Position numbers and translations under genes: made by a program
Notes under the pieces: model-generated
The model's input: only the letters and a program-made list of their open reading frames with translations
Database searches by the model: none
Told to the model about the DNA's origin: nothing
Part shown: piece after piece, positions 8,684 to 16,718 of the stretch
Layout of the letters: every line of letters starts with the position of its first letter
How positions within the stretch are numbered: the first letter of the stretch is position 1
DNA from: Myxococcales bacterium
GTDB lineage: Bacteria > Myxococcota > Polyangia > Polyangiales > Polyangiaceae
DNA: 23,006 bases
Assembly: GCA_003151595.1 (NCBI GenBank)
Contig: PLXW01000135.1
Coordinates: 34,218-57,223, forward strand
Direction of reading: 5' to 3'

Positions 8684-9720
8684 CGGAGCGATCCTCCGCC
8701 AGGACTCGGCATCGGCGGCGTGCCGGGCGCGTTCGTGGCCGACGTCCCCGCGAACGGCGCGGGATCGAACGAGGGTCTGTTGAGCGGGCCGTGCATGTGG
8801 AAGCCGTAGAAGCCGTCGGCGCGCTTCGATTGCTTCACTTGCGGGACGAGCATCTCGGCGTCGCCCCCCTTCGGCGAGCCGGGCGCGCCGAAGAGGTTCT
8901 TCGTCGTCTCGCTCTTGCCGCGGTACGCGTCGTTGATCTTCACGCGGAGGTTCATATCGGTGAGCGAGTCGGTGAGCTGCTCGCGCAGCTGCACGCGCCC
9001 GTCGCCTTGCAGTTCGAGGTCCTTGCCGCCGGCGGCGATCTTCGAGAACTTCAGCACGCCGTCCTTCGCCTCGCCGGCGATCGTGACCGCGCCCACGACC
9101 ACCTTCGGCAGCGCGAGGTAGCCCATCATCTTCGCCTTGCCGTCGCCCACGGTCACGTTCGCCATGTCGAGCGACACGTTGCCCGACGCCTTCGACGCCT
9201 TTTGATCGGGCATCGTCAGCTTCACCGTCCCGTCGATCGACCCTTCGACTGGGACGTTGAGCGCCTGGGTGATCTGAGGGATCTGGCCGAGGTCGACCCC
9301 CTCGAGGGTGAGTTCGATCGCGCGCTCCTTCGCCCCGTCGTCGAGGCTCCCTTTGATCGTCCCGCCGAACGCGCTCGCGTGGAACGAGACGTCGTGGTTG
9401 CCGAACATCAGGCCGAAGAGCGAGATGTTCGCGCTCCCGTCGTCGACCCTCATTTCGCTCGGCGCCTTGCCCGGCTCCGACGGCGGGCTGAGCAGACGAA
9501 AGCCCTTGAACGAGACGCCGTTGAGCCACGACGGCCCCAGCTCGTCGAGCTTGAGCTCCTGCTGTCCGCCGGTCTCGCGCTGCTGCGCGTTGAACCCCAG
9601 GACGATGCGATCGCGGACCTTGTCCCACGGGAACGTCCAGCGCGCGAAGAGCACGAGGCAGAACAGATAGAAGAGCGGAAAGCCGACCTTCGGCGCTATC
9701 GCCTTCAATCGCTCCTTCAT
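8680..9720 (-). CDS. gspN: T2SS protein GspN
   Basis: GspN is an accessory inner-membrane T2SS protein; the delta-type family has an AsmA-like periplasmic part. The 346-residue product begins MKERLKAIAPKVGFPLFY with one membrane segment at about residues 12-28. This is followed by a long beta-rich periplasmic region with repeated short strands (for example LELQGDGRVQLREQLTDSL) and a Pro/Gly/Ser-rich tail. The closing region contains FYGFHMHGPLNRPSFDP, typical of AsmA-like ends. The start at 9720 overlaps the gspM stop (ATGA). A much longer frame upstream is a shadow of gspM. GspN is dispensable in some T2SS and its exact role is unclear. Confidence 0.85.
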   Translation of the reverse strand: MKERLKAIAPKVGFPLFYLFCLVLFARWTFPWDKVRDRIVLGFNAQQRETGGQQELKLDELGPSWLNGVSFKGFRLLSPPSEPGKAPSEMRVDDGSANISLFGLMFGNHDVSFHASAFGGTIKGSLDDGAKERAIELTLEGVDLGQIPQITQALNVPVEGSIDGTVKLTMPDQKASKASGNVSLDMANVTVGDGKAKMMGYLALPKVVVGAVTIAGEAKDGVLKFSKIAAGGKDLELQGDGRVQLREQLTDSLTDMNLRVKINDAYRGKSETTKNLFGAPGSPKGGDAEMLVPQVKQSKRADGFYGFHMHGPLNRPSFDPAPFAGTSATNAPGTPPMPSPGGGSLR

Positions 9721-10331
9721 TGCGTGCTCCCGCTGCTGCCGGACGACGACGACGCGGTCGGCGCGGGCGCCGTGCTCTCGACGCGATCGTACGCCGAGAT
9801 CGTGGTCTCCACGTCGTACGAGTCGGGCTCGCCCGCGCGCTTCCGAAGATCGATCTGCGAGACCATGACGGGGTACCCGCTCTGCTCGACGCTCTCCAAG
9901 AATTTCGAGATGGGGAGCATGCCCGCTTTCTTCAGGTGAATGGTCGTGAGGCGCTCGGTGAACTTTTTCCCGTGCGGCTGATCGGGGCGGTCGACCGAGT
10001 CGACGACCTCGAGCTTCTGCGCGGTGGCGAGCTGCTCGAGGAGACCAGCCAGCGCCGGCGCGCGCTTCTGGTAGCGCATCGTGATGGCGGCCTTCTTGGT
10101 CTGGCGATCGTGAATCTGGCCACGTGCCGACTGCACGGCGTCGAGCGCCGCGCGGAGATCGTCGACGTCCGAGAGGCGCGAATGAACCGCGGCCTCGAGG
10201 CCCACGGGGAGCACGATGACGACGAGGAACAAGACGACGCCGCCCAGGATGGTCACCATCCGGCGCTCGCGCGCGCTTCGCTGCGAGAAGCGATCGACGA
10301 TCGAGGAGAAGTTGAGGTTGAACCGCGCCAT
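9717..10331 (-). CDS. gspM: T2SS inner-membrane protein GspM
   Basis: GspM forms the inner-membrane platform with GspL, F and C. The 204-residue product has a short cytoplasmic N terminus, one membrane helix at residues about 27-45 (ILGGVVLFLVVIVLPVG) and a coiled-coil stretch (SRLSDVDDLRAALDAVQS). A ferredoxin-like periplasmic domain follows, with conserved-type pieces such as FTERLTTIHLKKAGMLPISK. A Ser/Thr-rich tail ends the protein. The start at 10331 shares ATGA with the gspL stop, and its own stop shares ATGA with gspN. The order L-M-N supports the name where the sequence alone is weakly conserved. Confidence 0.88.
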   Translation of the reverse strand: MARFNLNFSSIVDRFSQRSARERRMVTILGGVVLFLVVIVLPVGLEAAVHSRLSDVDDLRAALDAVQSARGQIHDRQTKKAAITMRYQKRAPALAGLLEQLATAQKLEVVDSVDRPDQPHGKKFTERLTTIHLKKAGMLPISKFLESVEQSGYPVMVSQIDLRKRAGEPDSYDVETTISAYDRVESTAPAPTASSSSGSSGSTQ

Positions 10332-11848
10332 CACTCGTTCCCTCCACTCCCGCCGCTCGACGACGACGGTTTCTTCGGCTTCTTGCCGCCGACGTCGTCG
10401 TCGCAATGGAGGTCGATGTCCAGCACGTACTTCTGCCGCTCGCCGCCGACCACTTTGTTGAAGCGCGAGACCGTCACGTCCTTGAAGCAACGCTCGTTCT
10501 TGAGCGACGCCTCGATCGACTGCGCTTCCGGGATCGTGCCCACGATGCCGTGGACGGTGGCGTGCTGCTTCGCCACGTCGAGCTCATCGACGTCGTGAAC
10601 GGTCGACGTCGAGATGTCTTCCGAGAGCTTGACCATCACGTCGAAGGCATCGACGTGCGGCATGGGATCGTCACCCGCGCCGCCGCTCTGCTGCGAGACG
10701 AGCTCCTGGGCACGCGCCGCGCTGGTGGTCTCTTCGCCGAGCACTTCGCCGGTGACGGCGCCGAGCGCCGCTTCGAGCGCGGTCTGATCCTTGTTCGCGG
10801 CGTAGAGCTGCGCGTACGCGGAGAAGAGAAAGCTCACCACGATCACCGCGGCCAGCCCGGCGAGCACCGGGATCTTCTCCCGCACCCACGCGAACCCGCG
10901 CTCGAACGAGAGCGCGCCGCGACGCAAATCGAGCCCGTGCGTGCGACCGGTGAGGCCGAGCGCGAGGCCGATGGCCATGGCGTACAGCGGGATCTCGGGC
11001 TCGCGTCCGGCGAGCATCGTGAGGTCGACGGCGATCGGCGGGAGCGGCTCCACAGGGAGTCCCAGCTCACCGGCGAAGAACGTCTCCGCGCCCGAAGCCG
11101 ACGTGCCGCACAGGAACAAGCGCGTCGGCGCGTCGCCCCCCGCCGCGCGAAACGCGCCGATGGTCAGTCGCAGCTCGCGCGCGAGCCTCGGCGCGGTGCC
11201 CGGCAATCCCTTCGTCCCCCACGACAGCGTGCGCGCCAACCGCGGCTCGCCGTCGGCGACCACGAGCACCTCGGTCGACTCGATCCCCAGGTCCACGATC
11301 ACCGACGTCCCCGCTTCGGCCAGCGCCGGCGTGCTCGCGATGAGGCTCGCCAGCGGCATCGCGCCCGCGCCGACGCGCTCCGGCTCTTGCCCGAGCGCCC
11401 CTTTCACGAGCTCGATCCGCGCGCGCACGTCTTCCGTTCGCGCCACGAGCGTCAGCACCGCGACCTGCGTCGCCGCGACCGCCGGATCGATCCCGTGCGG
11501 CTTCGCGTCGAGCACGCGGTAGTCGAACACCGACTCGCTCATGTCGACCGGGAGCGCGGCCTCGAGCTCGAACGGGAGCACCTCGGCGAGCTGCTTCTGC
11601 GCGCTCGCCGGCAAGGCCAGCGTGTGGAGCGACGCCCGCACGCCGTCGATCGACGTCGCGATTCCGTCGGCCGGCTTCCCTGCCGTCACGGCCTGCGCAT
11701 ACGCCGCGCGGATCGCTTCGCTCACCCCGCCTGCCGCGGCAACGTCGGCGCTGACGAGCGCCTCGAGCGTCGTCTTGCGATACTGGACGCGAAGCACGGC
11801 GACCCTCACCGCCGACGCGCCGATATCGATACCCACGGAGATGCTCAT
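10331..11848 (-). CDS. gspL: T2SS platform protein GspL
   Basis: GspL couples the ATPase GspE to the inner-membrane platform. The 505-residue product opens with the actin-like (PilM/ASKHA) cytoplasmic domain: SVGIDIGASAVRVAVL at residues 4-19 is the phosphate-loop-like start, with a second signature VIVDLGIESTEVLVV at 183-197. A single membrane helix lies at about 326-347 (IPVLAGLAAVIVVSFLFSAY), followed by a coiled coil and a ferredoxin-like periplasmic domain. A Gly/Ser/Lys-rich tail ends the protein. AGGTGAGG lies upstream of the ATG at 11848, and a 15-bp gap separates it from gspK. It is longer than the roughly 400 residues of enterobacterial GspL, mainly in the C-terminal half. Confidence 0.93.
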   Translation of the reverse strand: MSISVGIDIGASAVRVAVLRVQYRKTTLEALVSADVAAAGGVSEAIRAAYAQAVTAGKPADGIATSIDGVRASLHTLALPASAQKQLAEVLPFELEAALPVDMSESVFDYRVLDAKPHGIDPAVAATQVAVLTLVARTEDVRARIELVKGALGQEPERVGAGAMPLASLIASTPALAEAGTSVIVDLGIESTEVLVVADGEPRLARTLSWGTKGLPGTAPRLARELRLTIGAFRAAGGDAPTRLFLCGTSASGAETFFAGELGLPVEPLPPIAVDLTMLAGREPEIPLYAMAIGLALGLTGRTHGLDLRRGALSFERGFAWVREKIPVLAGLAAVIVVSFLFSAYAQLYAANKDQTALEAALGAVTGEVLGEETTSAARAQELVSQQSGGAGDDPMPHVDAFDVMVKLSEDISTSTVHDVDELDVAKQHATVHGIVGTIPEAQSIEASLKNERCFKDVTVSRFNKVVGGERQKYVLDIDLHCDDDVGGKKPKKPSSSSGGSGGNE

Positions 11849-11863
11849 CTCGTCCTCACCTGA

Positions 11864-13435
11864 TCACTCGATGTGAAAGTACACGACCTGTCCGCCCGTG
11901 CTCGGTTGCATCGTCGCGGCGAGCGCGCTCGCGTCGGGTGACGCACTGGAGCTCGCGACCGGCTGCACGGGGGGCGCAGCCGAGCCGGCGGGGATCGGCG
12001 AAGAGCTGATCGGCGCGGCCGACACGACGGGCGACGTTCGAAAGTCGACCACCTCGTGCACCGAGAGCCGCGTCTCGCGCTTGTACCCTTTGACGACGCC
12101 CACCGCGTAGATCGAGAACATCTTGCTCTCGGTGGTGATCGACTTCTTGAAGTCGCTCTCCGACGTGAACGCCACCGGCTGCATGCCGAGCATCGTGAGC
12201 ATCGGCCCCAGCATCCCCTGCCCCTTCATCGTGGCGATGAAGTCCTCGGGCGATCCGAAGAGCGGCGCGCCCATCGTGATCCCCTTGGCCATCGTGAGCC
12301 CCATCGTGAAGAGCGACGTCTGGTTCGGGTCGCTGCAAATAGCGGGGAGGTTCGGGTTCACGCCGGCGGCGGGCGTGGTGTTCGACGTGGCGACGGGCGG
12401 CGCGGTGGGCGCCGGAAGCGGCGTCGAGCCCGCGGAACCGGAGGCCGCAGGCGCGACTCCGGGCTTGGCCGCCGAACAGATGAGACCGAGCAGCGTGAGC
12501 GGGTTCGCCGTGTTCACGTTCACCGCGCCCTGCCCCCACACCGTGAGCACGCGCTTCTTCGGGTTGCTCGGATCGGGATCGACGAACGTCGTCCAGAAGT
12601 CGTCGGTGATCCCGCGCACCATGTGCAGCTCTTCGAGCGAGTCATACGGCGCGTTCTTGCGGAAGTACGCCTTCTGCAGGAGCTGGTAGTAGGCGTCCTC
12701 TTTCGCGTTGCCGCTCGGTGCGGTGTTGCTGGAGAGGTCGCACGAGAACAGGTTGTCGTCGGGGTCGGCCCAGTCGATGAGCGCCGAGCAGATGGCGAGA
12801 CGATCGTTGATGTTCCCGTTCGGGTCGGCCTTCTGGAACATCGGGTCGTAGACCGGCGCGGACATGAGCCCCATCAGCTCCTTGGCCAGGCGGATGTGCG
12901 CGATGTCGTTCGACGCGCCGAGGTTGGCGTCGATCTTCGAGTCCTCGTCGACGATGACGAGCTCGAAGTGCCCGCCGGGCATTCCCAGGTTCTTCCCTTG
13001 CGTCATGTCGACGCCGACCGAGCCTGCGAAGGTCTGGGCCCCATCGGCGTCGTTGAACGCGCCGAGCAAGCGATCCGAGAACTCCCACACCGGGAGCTGC
13101 GGCGGCGCCTTCTTCATCATCATGAACATCGGCGCGATGGCGCCGCGGATGGTCGGCTCGCTGGCGATGAGCAGGCGCGACAAGCTCACCGCGCTCCGCG
13201 CCATGTACTCGGCCTGAACGCTGTCGCGATCGGCCATGGCGCTCGCCAGCTCGGCGCTCGTGTCGTCCTGGAACTCGGCGAGCATCACCGTGAGCACGGC
13301 GATCGCGCCCAGCACCATGACGAGCGCGATGCCCGCCTCCTTCGCGCGCTTTCGCGCACGACGCTTCCCTCGTGTGGACCGCGCCGCGCTCCGCGCGGAC
13401 GCGCCGTCGGCGTTCATGCGAGCGGCGAGCGTCAT
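11864..13435 (-). CDS. gspK: T2SS minor pseudopilin GspK
   Basis: GspK caps the tip of the periplasmic pseudopilus. The 523-residue product is well above the usual 300-330. An Arg/Lys-rich leader of 35 residues precedes G|IALVMVLGAIAVL; Met replaces Glu at +5, as expected for GspK, which normally lacks that Glu. Family landmarks ALIDWADPDD (218-227) and GAVNVNTANP (303-312) are present. Extra length comes from a Pro/Ala/Ser-rich loop at about 322-365 and a Ser/Pro/Ala-rich tail at about 467-515, after which the chain ends in QVVYFHIE. The start at 13435 overlaps the gspJ stop (ATGA). A later in-frame ATG at 13417 would shorten the leader by six residues. The long frame continuing upstream is a shadow of gspJ. 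Confidence 0.93.
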   Translation of the reverse strand: MTLAARMNADGASARSAARSTRGKRRARKRAKEAGIALVMVLGAIAVLTVMLAEFQDDTSAELASAMADRDSVQAEYMARSAVSLSRLLIASEPTIRGAIAPMFMMMKKAPPQLPVWEFSDRLLGAFNDADGAQTFAGSVGVDMTQGKNLGMPGGHFELVIVDEDSKIDANLGASNDIAHIRLAKELMGLMSAPVYDPMFQKADPNGNINDRLAICSALIDWADPDDNLFSCDLSSNTAPSGNAKEDAYYQLLQKAYFRKNAPYDSLEELHMVRGITDDFWTTFVDPDPSNPKKRVLTVWGQGAVNVNTANPLTLLGLICSAAKPGVAPAASGSAGSTPLPAPTAPPVATSNTTPAAGVNPNLPAICSDPNQTSLFTMGLTMAKGITMGAPLFGSPEDFIATMKGQGMLGPMLTMLGMQPVAFTSESDFKKSITTESKMFSIYAVGVVKGYKRETRLSVHEVVDFRTSPVVSAAPISSSPIPAGSAAPPVQPVASSSASPDASALAATMQPSTGGQVVYFHIE

Positions 13436-14121
13436 CGCGGGATCCCGAAGGTGAGGGCCTGCTGCATCGGCATCGGGATCTTCGTCTCGAACTTGTAGGG
13501 GACGCTCCCCGGGATCCCTTTCATCACCAGCCGGATCGAGATCTCGTACGGCAAGCGCTGCGGCTGCCCGTTCACCTGCGTCGAGTCCCACGAGTCGAGC
13601 CACTGCCCGGTGAGCGGCTCCAGGTACTTCAGATCGAACTCGGCGACGTCCTCGGCGACGACGCTGACGATGCCCCCCTTCTTGGGATCGATGTCCATCG
13701 GCGTCTGCTCGCGACGCACGAGGTCCAGCTTCCCTTCCACGTCCGGATCGGCCGACACGAAGTAGCCCACCTCGCACTCGTCCGACTCGTGCACGTCGCG
13801 CTCGACGCGGCGATGCGCGAACGTGGCGAAGTCGACGCGGTCGTACGTGCCGCCGCTGGTGGCGATGAACGCCGTGGCGCGCGTGATGAGCGCAGTGTTC
13901 GCCGGGTTGTGCATGGAGAGGAACGCCGACGACAGCTCGCGCGTGATGCGGAGCACGGCCTCGCGCCCTTCGCGCGAACGATCCGCGCGCATGGCCTCGC
14001 CCTTCTTCCCGCGGGCCATCGAGTCGAACGCGCCGTAGATGAGGATGGAGATCATCGCCAGGATGGCGACCGAAACCATGACTTCGAGCAACGTCATGCC
14101 GCGGGAGTGTGCGCGCGTCAT
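13432..14121 (-). CDS. gspJ: T2SS minor pseudopilin GspJ
   Basis: GspJ is a minor pseudopilin that forms the tip complex with GspI and GspK. The 229-residue product has a short basic leader ending HSRG, then MTLLEVMVSVAILAMISILI. This gives a prepilin peptidase site after Gly8, with Glu at +5. The globular part contains ADRSREGREAVLRITRELSS and a Cys-poor beta domain ending in KFETKIPMPMQQALTFG. The length is normal for the family. The ATG at 14121 overlaps the gspI stop and its stop overlaps gspK, both as ATGA. The longer frame upstream is a shadow. Confidence 0.93.
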   Translation of the reverse strand: MTRAHSRGMTLLEVMVSVAILAMISILIYGAFDSMARGKKGEAMRADRSREGREAVLRITRELSSAFLSMHNPANTALITRATAFIATSGGTYDRVDFATFAHRRVERDVHESDECEVGYFVSADPDVEGKLDLVRREQTPMDIDPKKGGIVSVVAEDVAEFDLKYLEPLTGQWLDSWDSTQVNGQPQRLPYEISIRLVMKGIPGSVPYKFETKIPMPMQQALTFGIPR

Positions 14122-14927
14122 CGCCCGAACCCTCCGGCAGCAGGCGCACCGGTCAAGCCGGGCGGCACCGGGTTCGACATGCTCCCGCCCGCGGCGGCGC
14201 TCGCCGACGGCGCGCCGGCGGTGAACCCGGCTTGCTGCGGGTTCGTGAGGTACTCGGTGAGCGCGAACTCTTTCCAGTTGGGCCCCTCGTGCCATTTGAC
14301 GGTGACCGTCAGACGGCGAATCGAGGCTTCGAACATCAGCTTCAGCGACGGGTAGACCATCCCCATCACCATCTGCAGGAGCCCTTGCATCCCCTGCCCG
14401 GTGGATCCCGCTCCGCCCGCGCCGAGCTGCTGCATCAATCCGGCGCCCATCCCTTGAAGCCCGCCGTCGAAGTCGAGCCCAGGTCCCCCCGCCGCGTTCG
14501 CGCCGAGCCCCGGCGCGATGGCTCCGAGCGCGCCCGGGAGCGACGACGGTGAAGCCGCGGCCGACGACAGCGACGCGAGGTTGAGCCCGCCGCCACCGTC
14601 GCCGAGCGAGTTGCTGGGCGGGTTCGGGAGCGTGACCTTCTCCACGCGCGTGTCGCACATGAACCCGTTGTCCGTGTTGTCGTTGCAGCACGCGACCTCG
14701 GTCTGGAGATCGTCCATGAGCGGATAGCCGAGCTTCACCAGGCGCTCTTCGAGCTCGGTCATCTTGCAGCGACCGACGGTCGCCGCGATCCCCATGTTCG
14801 CGGCCATCTTGTTGCTGGCGGCGAGCCCCCCTTGCGCCGAGAGAATGACGGTGAGCGTGAGGCCGAGGATCCCAACGGCGACCATGACCTCGAGAAGCGA
14901 GAAGGCGCGAGTGAAAGCGGCGCGCAT
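14118..14927 (-). CDS. gspI: T2SS minor pseudopilin GspI, enlarged
   Basis: GspI is a minor pseudopilin that starts tip-complex assembly with GspJ and GspK. The 269-residue product is about twice the usual length of about 125. The leader MRAAFTRA is followed by FSLLEVMVAVGILGLTL, with Glu at +5. Position -1 is Ala rather than the usual Gly, which some prepilin peptidases tolerate. Residues about 38-100 resemble the GspI helix region and include a CC pair (80-81) and Cys91. Residues about 104-190 are a Gly/Ala/Leu/Met-rich insertion. The normal C-terminal strand region (LTVTVKWHEGPNWKEFALTEY) resumes at about 206-226, followed by an Ala/Gly/Pro tail. It has ATGA overlaps on both sides. Confidence 0.9.
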   Translation of the reverse strand: MRAAFTRAFSLLEVMVAVGILGLTLTVILSAQGGLAASNKMAANMGIAATVGRCKMTELEERLVKLGYPLMDDLQTEVACCNDNTDNGFMCDTRVEKVTLPNPPSNSLGDGGGGLNLASLSSAAASPSSLPGALGAIAPGLGANAAGGPGLDFDGGLQGMGAGLMQQLGAGGAGSTGQGMQGLLQMVMGMVYPSLKLMFEASIRRLTVTVKWHEGPNWKEFALTEYLTNPQQAGFTAGAPSASAAAGGSMSNPVPPGLTGAPAAGGFGR

Positions 14928-15724
14928 CACCAGGCACCGTTGTCTTGGCGCTCGGACGCCGACTTGTCGTCGTACGGGATCACGAGCGACACGGCGCCGT
15001 TCTTCACGGTGACCTTCCCCGTGAGCGGCGAGACGAGGAGAGAGAGCGCGTCGTTCTCGTCGGTCGAGTCGCCGACGCGAAGCTGGATCGACGAGCGCTC
15101 CGTGAGCCCGCCCGGCCAGAAGTAGAGGTACGCGCGCCCTTCGGTCCGCGGCGCGTCGTCGTGGAGCGATTGAACGTTGCGGAACGTGATCCCGCGCGGG
15201 AGCGGGAGCGGCCCCTTGCCGCCGGTGGGCTTGCCGTCTTTGGCGGCGGTGACCTGCTCGGCCGTGAGCGAGATGCCGCCGACGGGGTGGAAATGGGCGC
15301 GCGCGATCTTCGGCCCTTTGACGATCGTCTCGGCGTCGGCGATCGCCGCCTTCTCGGCGTCGGTCGCGGGATCGGCACCCCCCGCGCCCGTCCGATCCTT
15401 CATCGTGACGAGCATCGGCGCGTCGGCCTCTTCCATCCACACCGCGCTCTTCTCGATGTCGAAGACGAGCCGCAGGTGCTTGGACGTCGAGGTCGCGCGC
15501 GTGAACGCCACCCGGACCGCACCGGCGATCGCCGTCGCCGCGTGCTTGAGGCGCGCGCCGGACAGCTGGCCGGACCCGCCGACGAGCACGACGCTAATGA
15601 TCACCGCGATGACGACGACGATGAGGACCTCGACGAGCGTCATCCCCCCGGACATCGCGCGCGCACGTCCCCGTCGCGCGCGAGCGCGCGAATCGAGACG
15701 GGGAGTTGGCGCTGCGCGGTGCAT
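14927..15724 (-). CDS. gspH: T2SS minor pseudopilin GspH
   Basis: GspH is thought to link the pseudopilus tip complex to the GspG shaft. The 265-residue product has an Arg-rich leader of 27 residues ending MSGG, then MTLVEVLIVVVIAVIISVVL with Glu at +5, a good prepilin site. The globular region shows the GspH pattern HLRLVFDIEKSAVWME and a beta-rich C-terminal part (RAYLYFWPGGLTERSSIQL). It is longer than the usual 170-190 because of a mid-protein Ala/Asp/Lys-rich stretch. The ATG at 15724 comes three bases after the gspG stop; an ATG 23 codons later, just before the site, is an alternative start. Assignment to H rests on order and partial motifs. Confidence 0.88.
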   Translation of the reverse strand: MHRAAPTPRLDSRARARRGRARAMSGGMTLVEVLIVVVIAVIISVVLVGGSGQLSGARLKHAATAIAGAVRVAFTRATSTSKHLRLVFDIEKSAVWMEEADAPMLVTMKDRTGAGGADPATDAEKAAIADAETIVKGPKIARAHFHPVGGISLTAEQVTAAKDGKPTGGKGPLPLPRGITFRNVQSLHDDAPRTEGRAYLYFWPGGLTERSSIQLRVGDSTDENDALSLLVSPLTGKVTVKNGAVSLVIPYDDKSASERQDNGAW

Positions 15725-15727
15725 CGG

Positions 15728-16186
15728 TCACTTCTGATCGCCGGATTGGTCGCCTTGCGCCGGCACGATGATGTCGTCGGGGGTCCCTTCCTTCTTGTCG
15801 TGCCCGTAGCTGATGACGGTGGTCTCGTCGTCCTGGCACGTGATCTTGAAGGGGCTGTTCCAGGCGTCGGTGAGCTTCGACGCGCTGTCGACCGCCTTGT
15901 CTTGCTTCAGCTGCTCGAGCGTCGGGCACTGATCGCTGGCGTGCGAGCCGCGCCACATCTCGGTCGCGCGCCGGAGCTCCATGGCGCTGGTGGTCGTCGT
16001 CTTGACCTGCGCCTCGTTGTATTTCGGGAACACGGCCACGGCCACGCCGCCGGCGATGAGCCCGAGGATGACGACGACGATCATGACCTCGATGAGCGTC
16101 ACGCCCCTGGTGTGGGCCACGCCGCGCAAGGCGCGGACGTGCCGTCTGGTCAGGCCCCGACGTACGAAACGGATCCTCGCCTTCAT
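15728..16186 (-). CDS. gspG: T2SS major pseudopilin GspG
   Basis: GspG polymerises into the pseudopilus that pushes substrates through the secretin. The 152-residue product has a 28-residue basic leader ending HTRG, then VTLIEVMIVVVILGLIAGG. Glu is at +5; Val stands at +1 where Phe or Met is usual. Downstream are KYNEAQVKTTTTSAMELRRA, then CPTLEQL, DAWNSPFKITC and a closing SYGHDKKEGTPDDI. The last matches the calcium-binding loop of GspG. Two cysteines could form a disulfide. AGGAGAG stands 6-8 nt before the ATG at 16186. A second purine-rich site precedes ATGs at 16255 and 16246, which would lengthen the leader to about 50; the downstream start is preferred. Confidence 0.95.
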   Translation of the reverse strand: MKARIRFVRRGLTRRHVRALRGVAHTRGVTLIEVMIVVVILGLIAGGVAVAVFPKYNEAQVKTTTTSAMELRRATEMWRGSHASDQCPTLEQLKQDKAVDSASKLTDAWNSPFKITCQDDETTVISYGHDKKEGTPDDIIVPAQGDQSGDQK

Positions 16187-16232
16187 TGAGCTCTCTCCTG
16201 CCGCCTGTCCTGTCGTCATCGTCTGCACTTGA

Positions 16233-16256
16233 ACCATCGAGACCATCGGAACCATC
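16233..16256. repeat. Three short tandem ACCATC repeats
   Basis: ACCATCGAG, ACCATCGGA and ACCATCTCC follow one another at a 9-bp period in the gap upstream of gspG. On the coding strand they place repeated ATGGT triplets after a GAGGAG, which could give false or alternative start codons. Confidence 0.5.
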
Positions 16257-16275
16257 TCCTCAACTTGTTCTTAGA

Positions 16276-16291
16276 GCGCCGCGCGCGGCGC
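16276..16291. repeat. GC palindrome between the two GspG-type genes
   Basis: GCGCCGCGCGCGGCGC is a perfect 16-bp palindrome, 3 bp after the stop of the GspG-like gene and about 90 bp before gspG. It could fold into a hairpin in the operon mRNA. There is no T run, so mRNA processing or partial termination is only a possibility. Confidence 0.5.
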
Positions 16292-16294
16292 GAC

Positions 16295-16708
16295 TCATTC
16301 GACGCGGTCGAGACCGCCGGGCAATCCATCGGGGCCGTCGCTCGAGACGTCGAACCCTTTCGGGTCGCGGCGGCCGGGGCACGTCACGCGGAGCGGGCGA
16401 CCCCAGGCGTCGACCGCCAGGTCGTGCGCGTAACCGCCGGCGACGAGCTCGACGTAGTCGCGCGGGCATCCGCCGGAGTGATCCGCGCGGTACGAAGCGA
16501 CGGCGCGCAACGCGAGGCCGATCGACGCGCGCGTGGCGCGGATCGACGCGAGTCGCTCTTCGCGGCTGCGCACGAGCGCCACGCACACGACGACGACGAG
16601 CACCGCGAGCACCAGCCCCACGCGCGTCCGCCCGAGGACACCGAGCGCGCCCGTCTTCCTCTCCCAGGGGAAGAACACGCGGCGTGATTCGGTGCGACGG
16701 CGAAGCAT
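16295..16708 (-). CDS. GspG-like protein without prepilin site
   Basis: The 137-residue product resembles GspG in its C-terminal half: Cys81-Pro, DAWGRPLRVTC (100-110) and DGPDGLPGG (124-132) match CPTLEQL, DAWNSPFKITC and the calcium loop of the GspG next door. Its N terminus differs. After about 29 basic residues comes one membrane helix (VGLVLAVLVVVVCVALV, 30-46). Aligned with GspG, the Gly at -1 is Arg and the Glu at +5 is Leu, so prepilin peptidase should not cut it and it may remain a single-pass inner-membrane protein. GAGG lies 9 nt before the ATG at 16708, and gspF ends 10 bp upstream. Possible roles are a platform accessory, an assembly chaperone for GspG, or a decaying duplicate; the intact frame argues against decay. 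Confidence 0.75.
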   Translation of the reverse strand: MLRRRTESRRVFFPWERKTGALGVLGRTRVGLVLAVLVVVVCVALVRSREERLASIRATRASIGLALRAVASYRADHSGGCPRDYVELVAGGYAHDLAVDAWGRPLRVTCPGRRDPKGFDVSSDGPDGLPGGLDRVE

Positions 16709-16718
16709 GGTGCGATCC

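Noticed and set aside
15728..16255. Longer GspG starting at 16255
   Set aside because: It would give a 51-residue leader made of ATGGT repeats; the ATG at 16186 has a better-spaced AGGAGAG and a normal leader.
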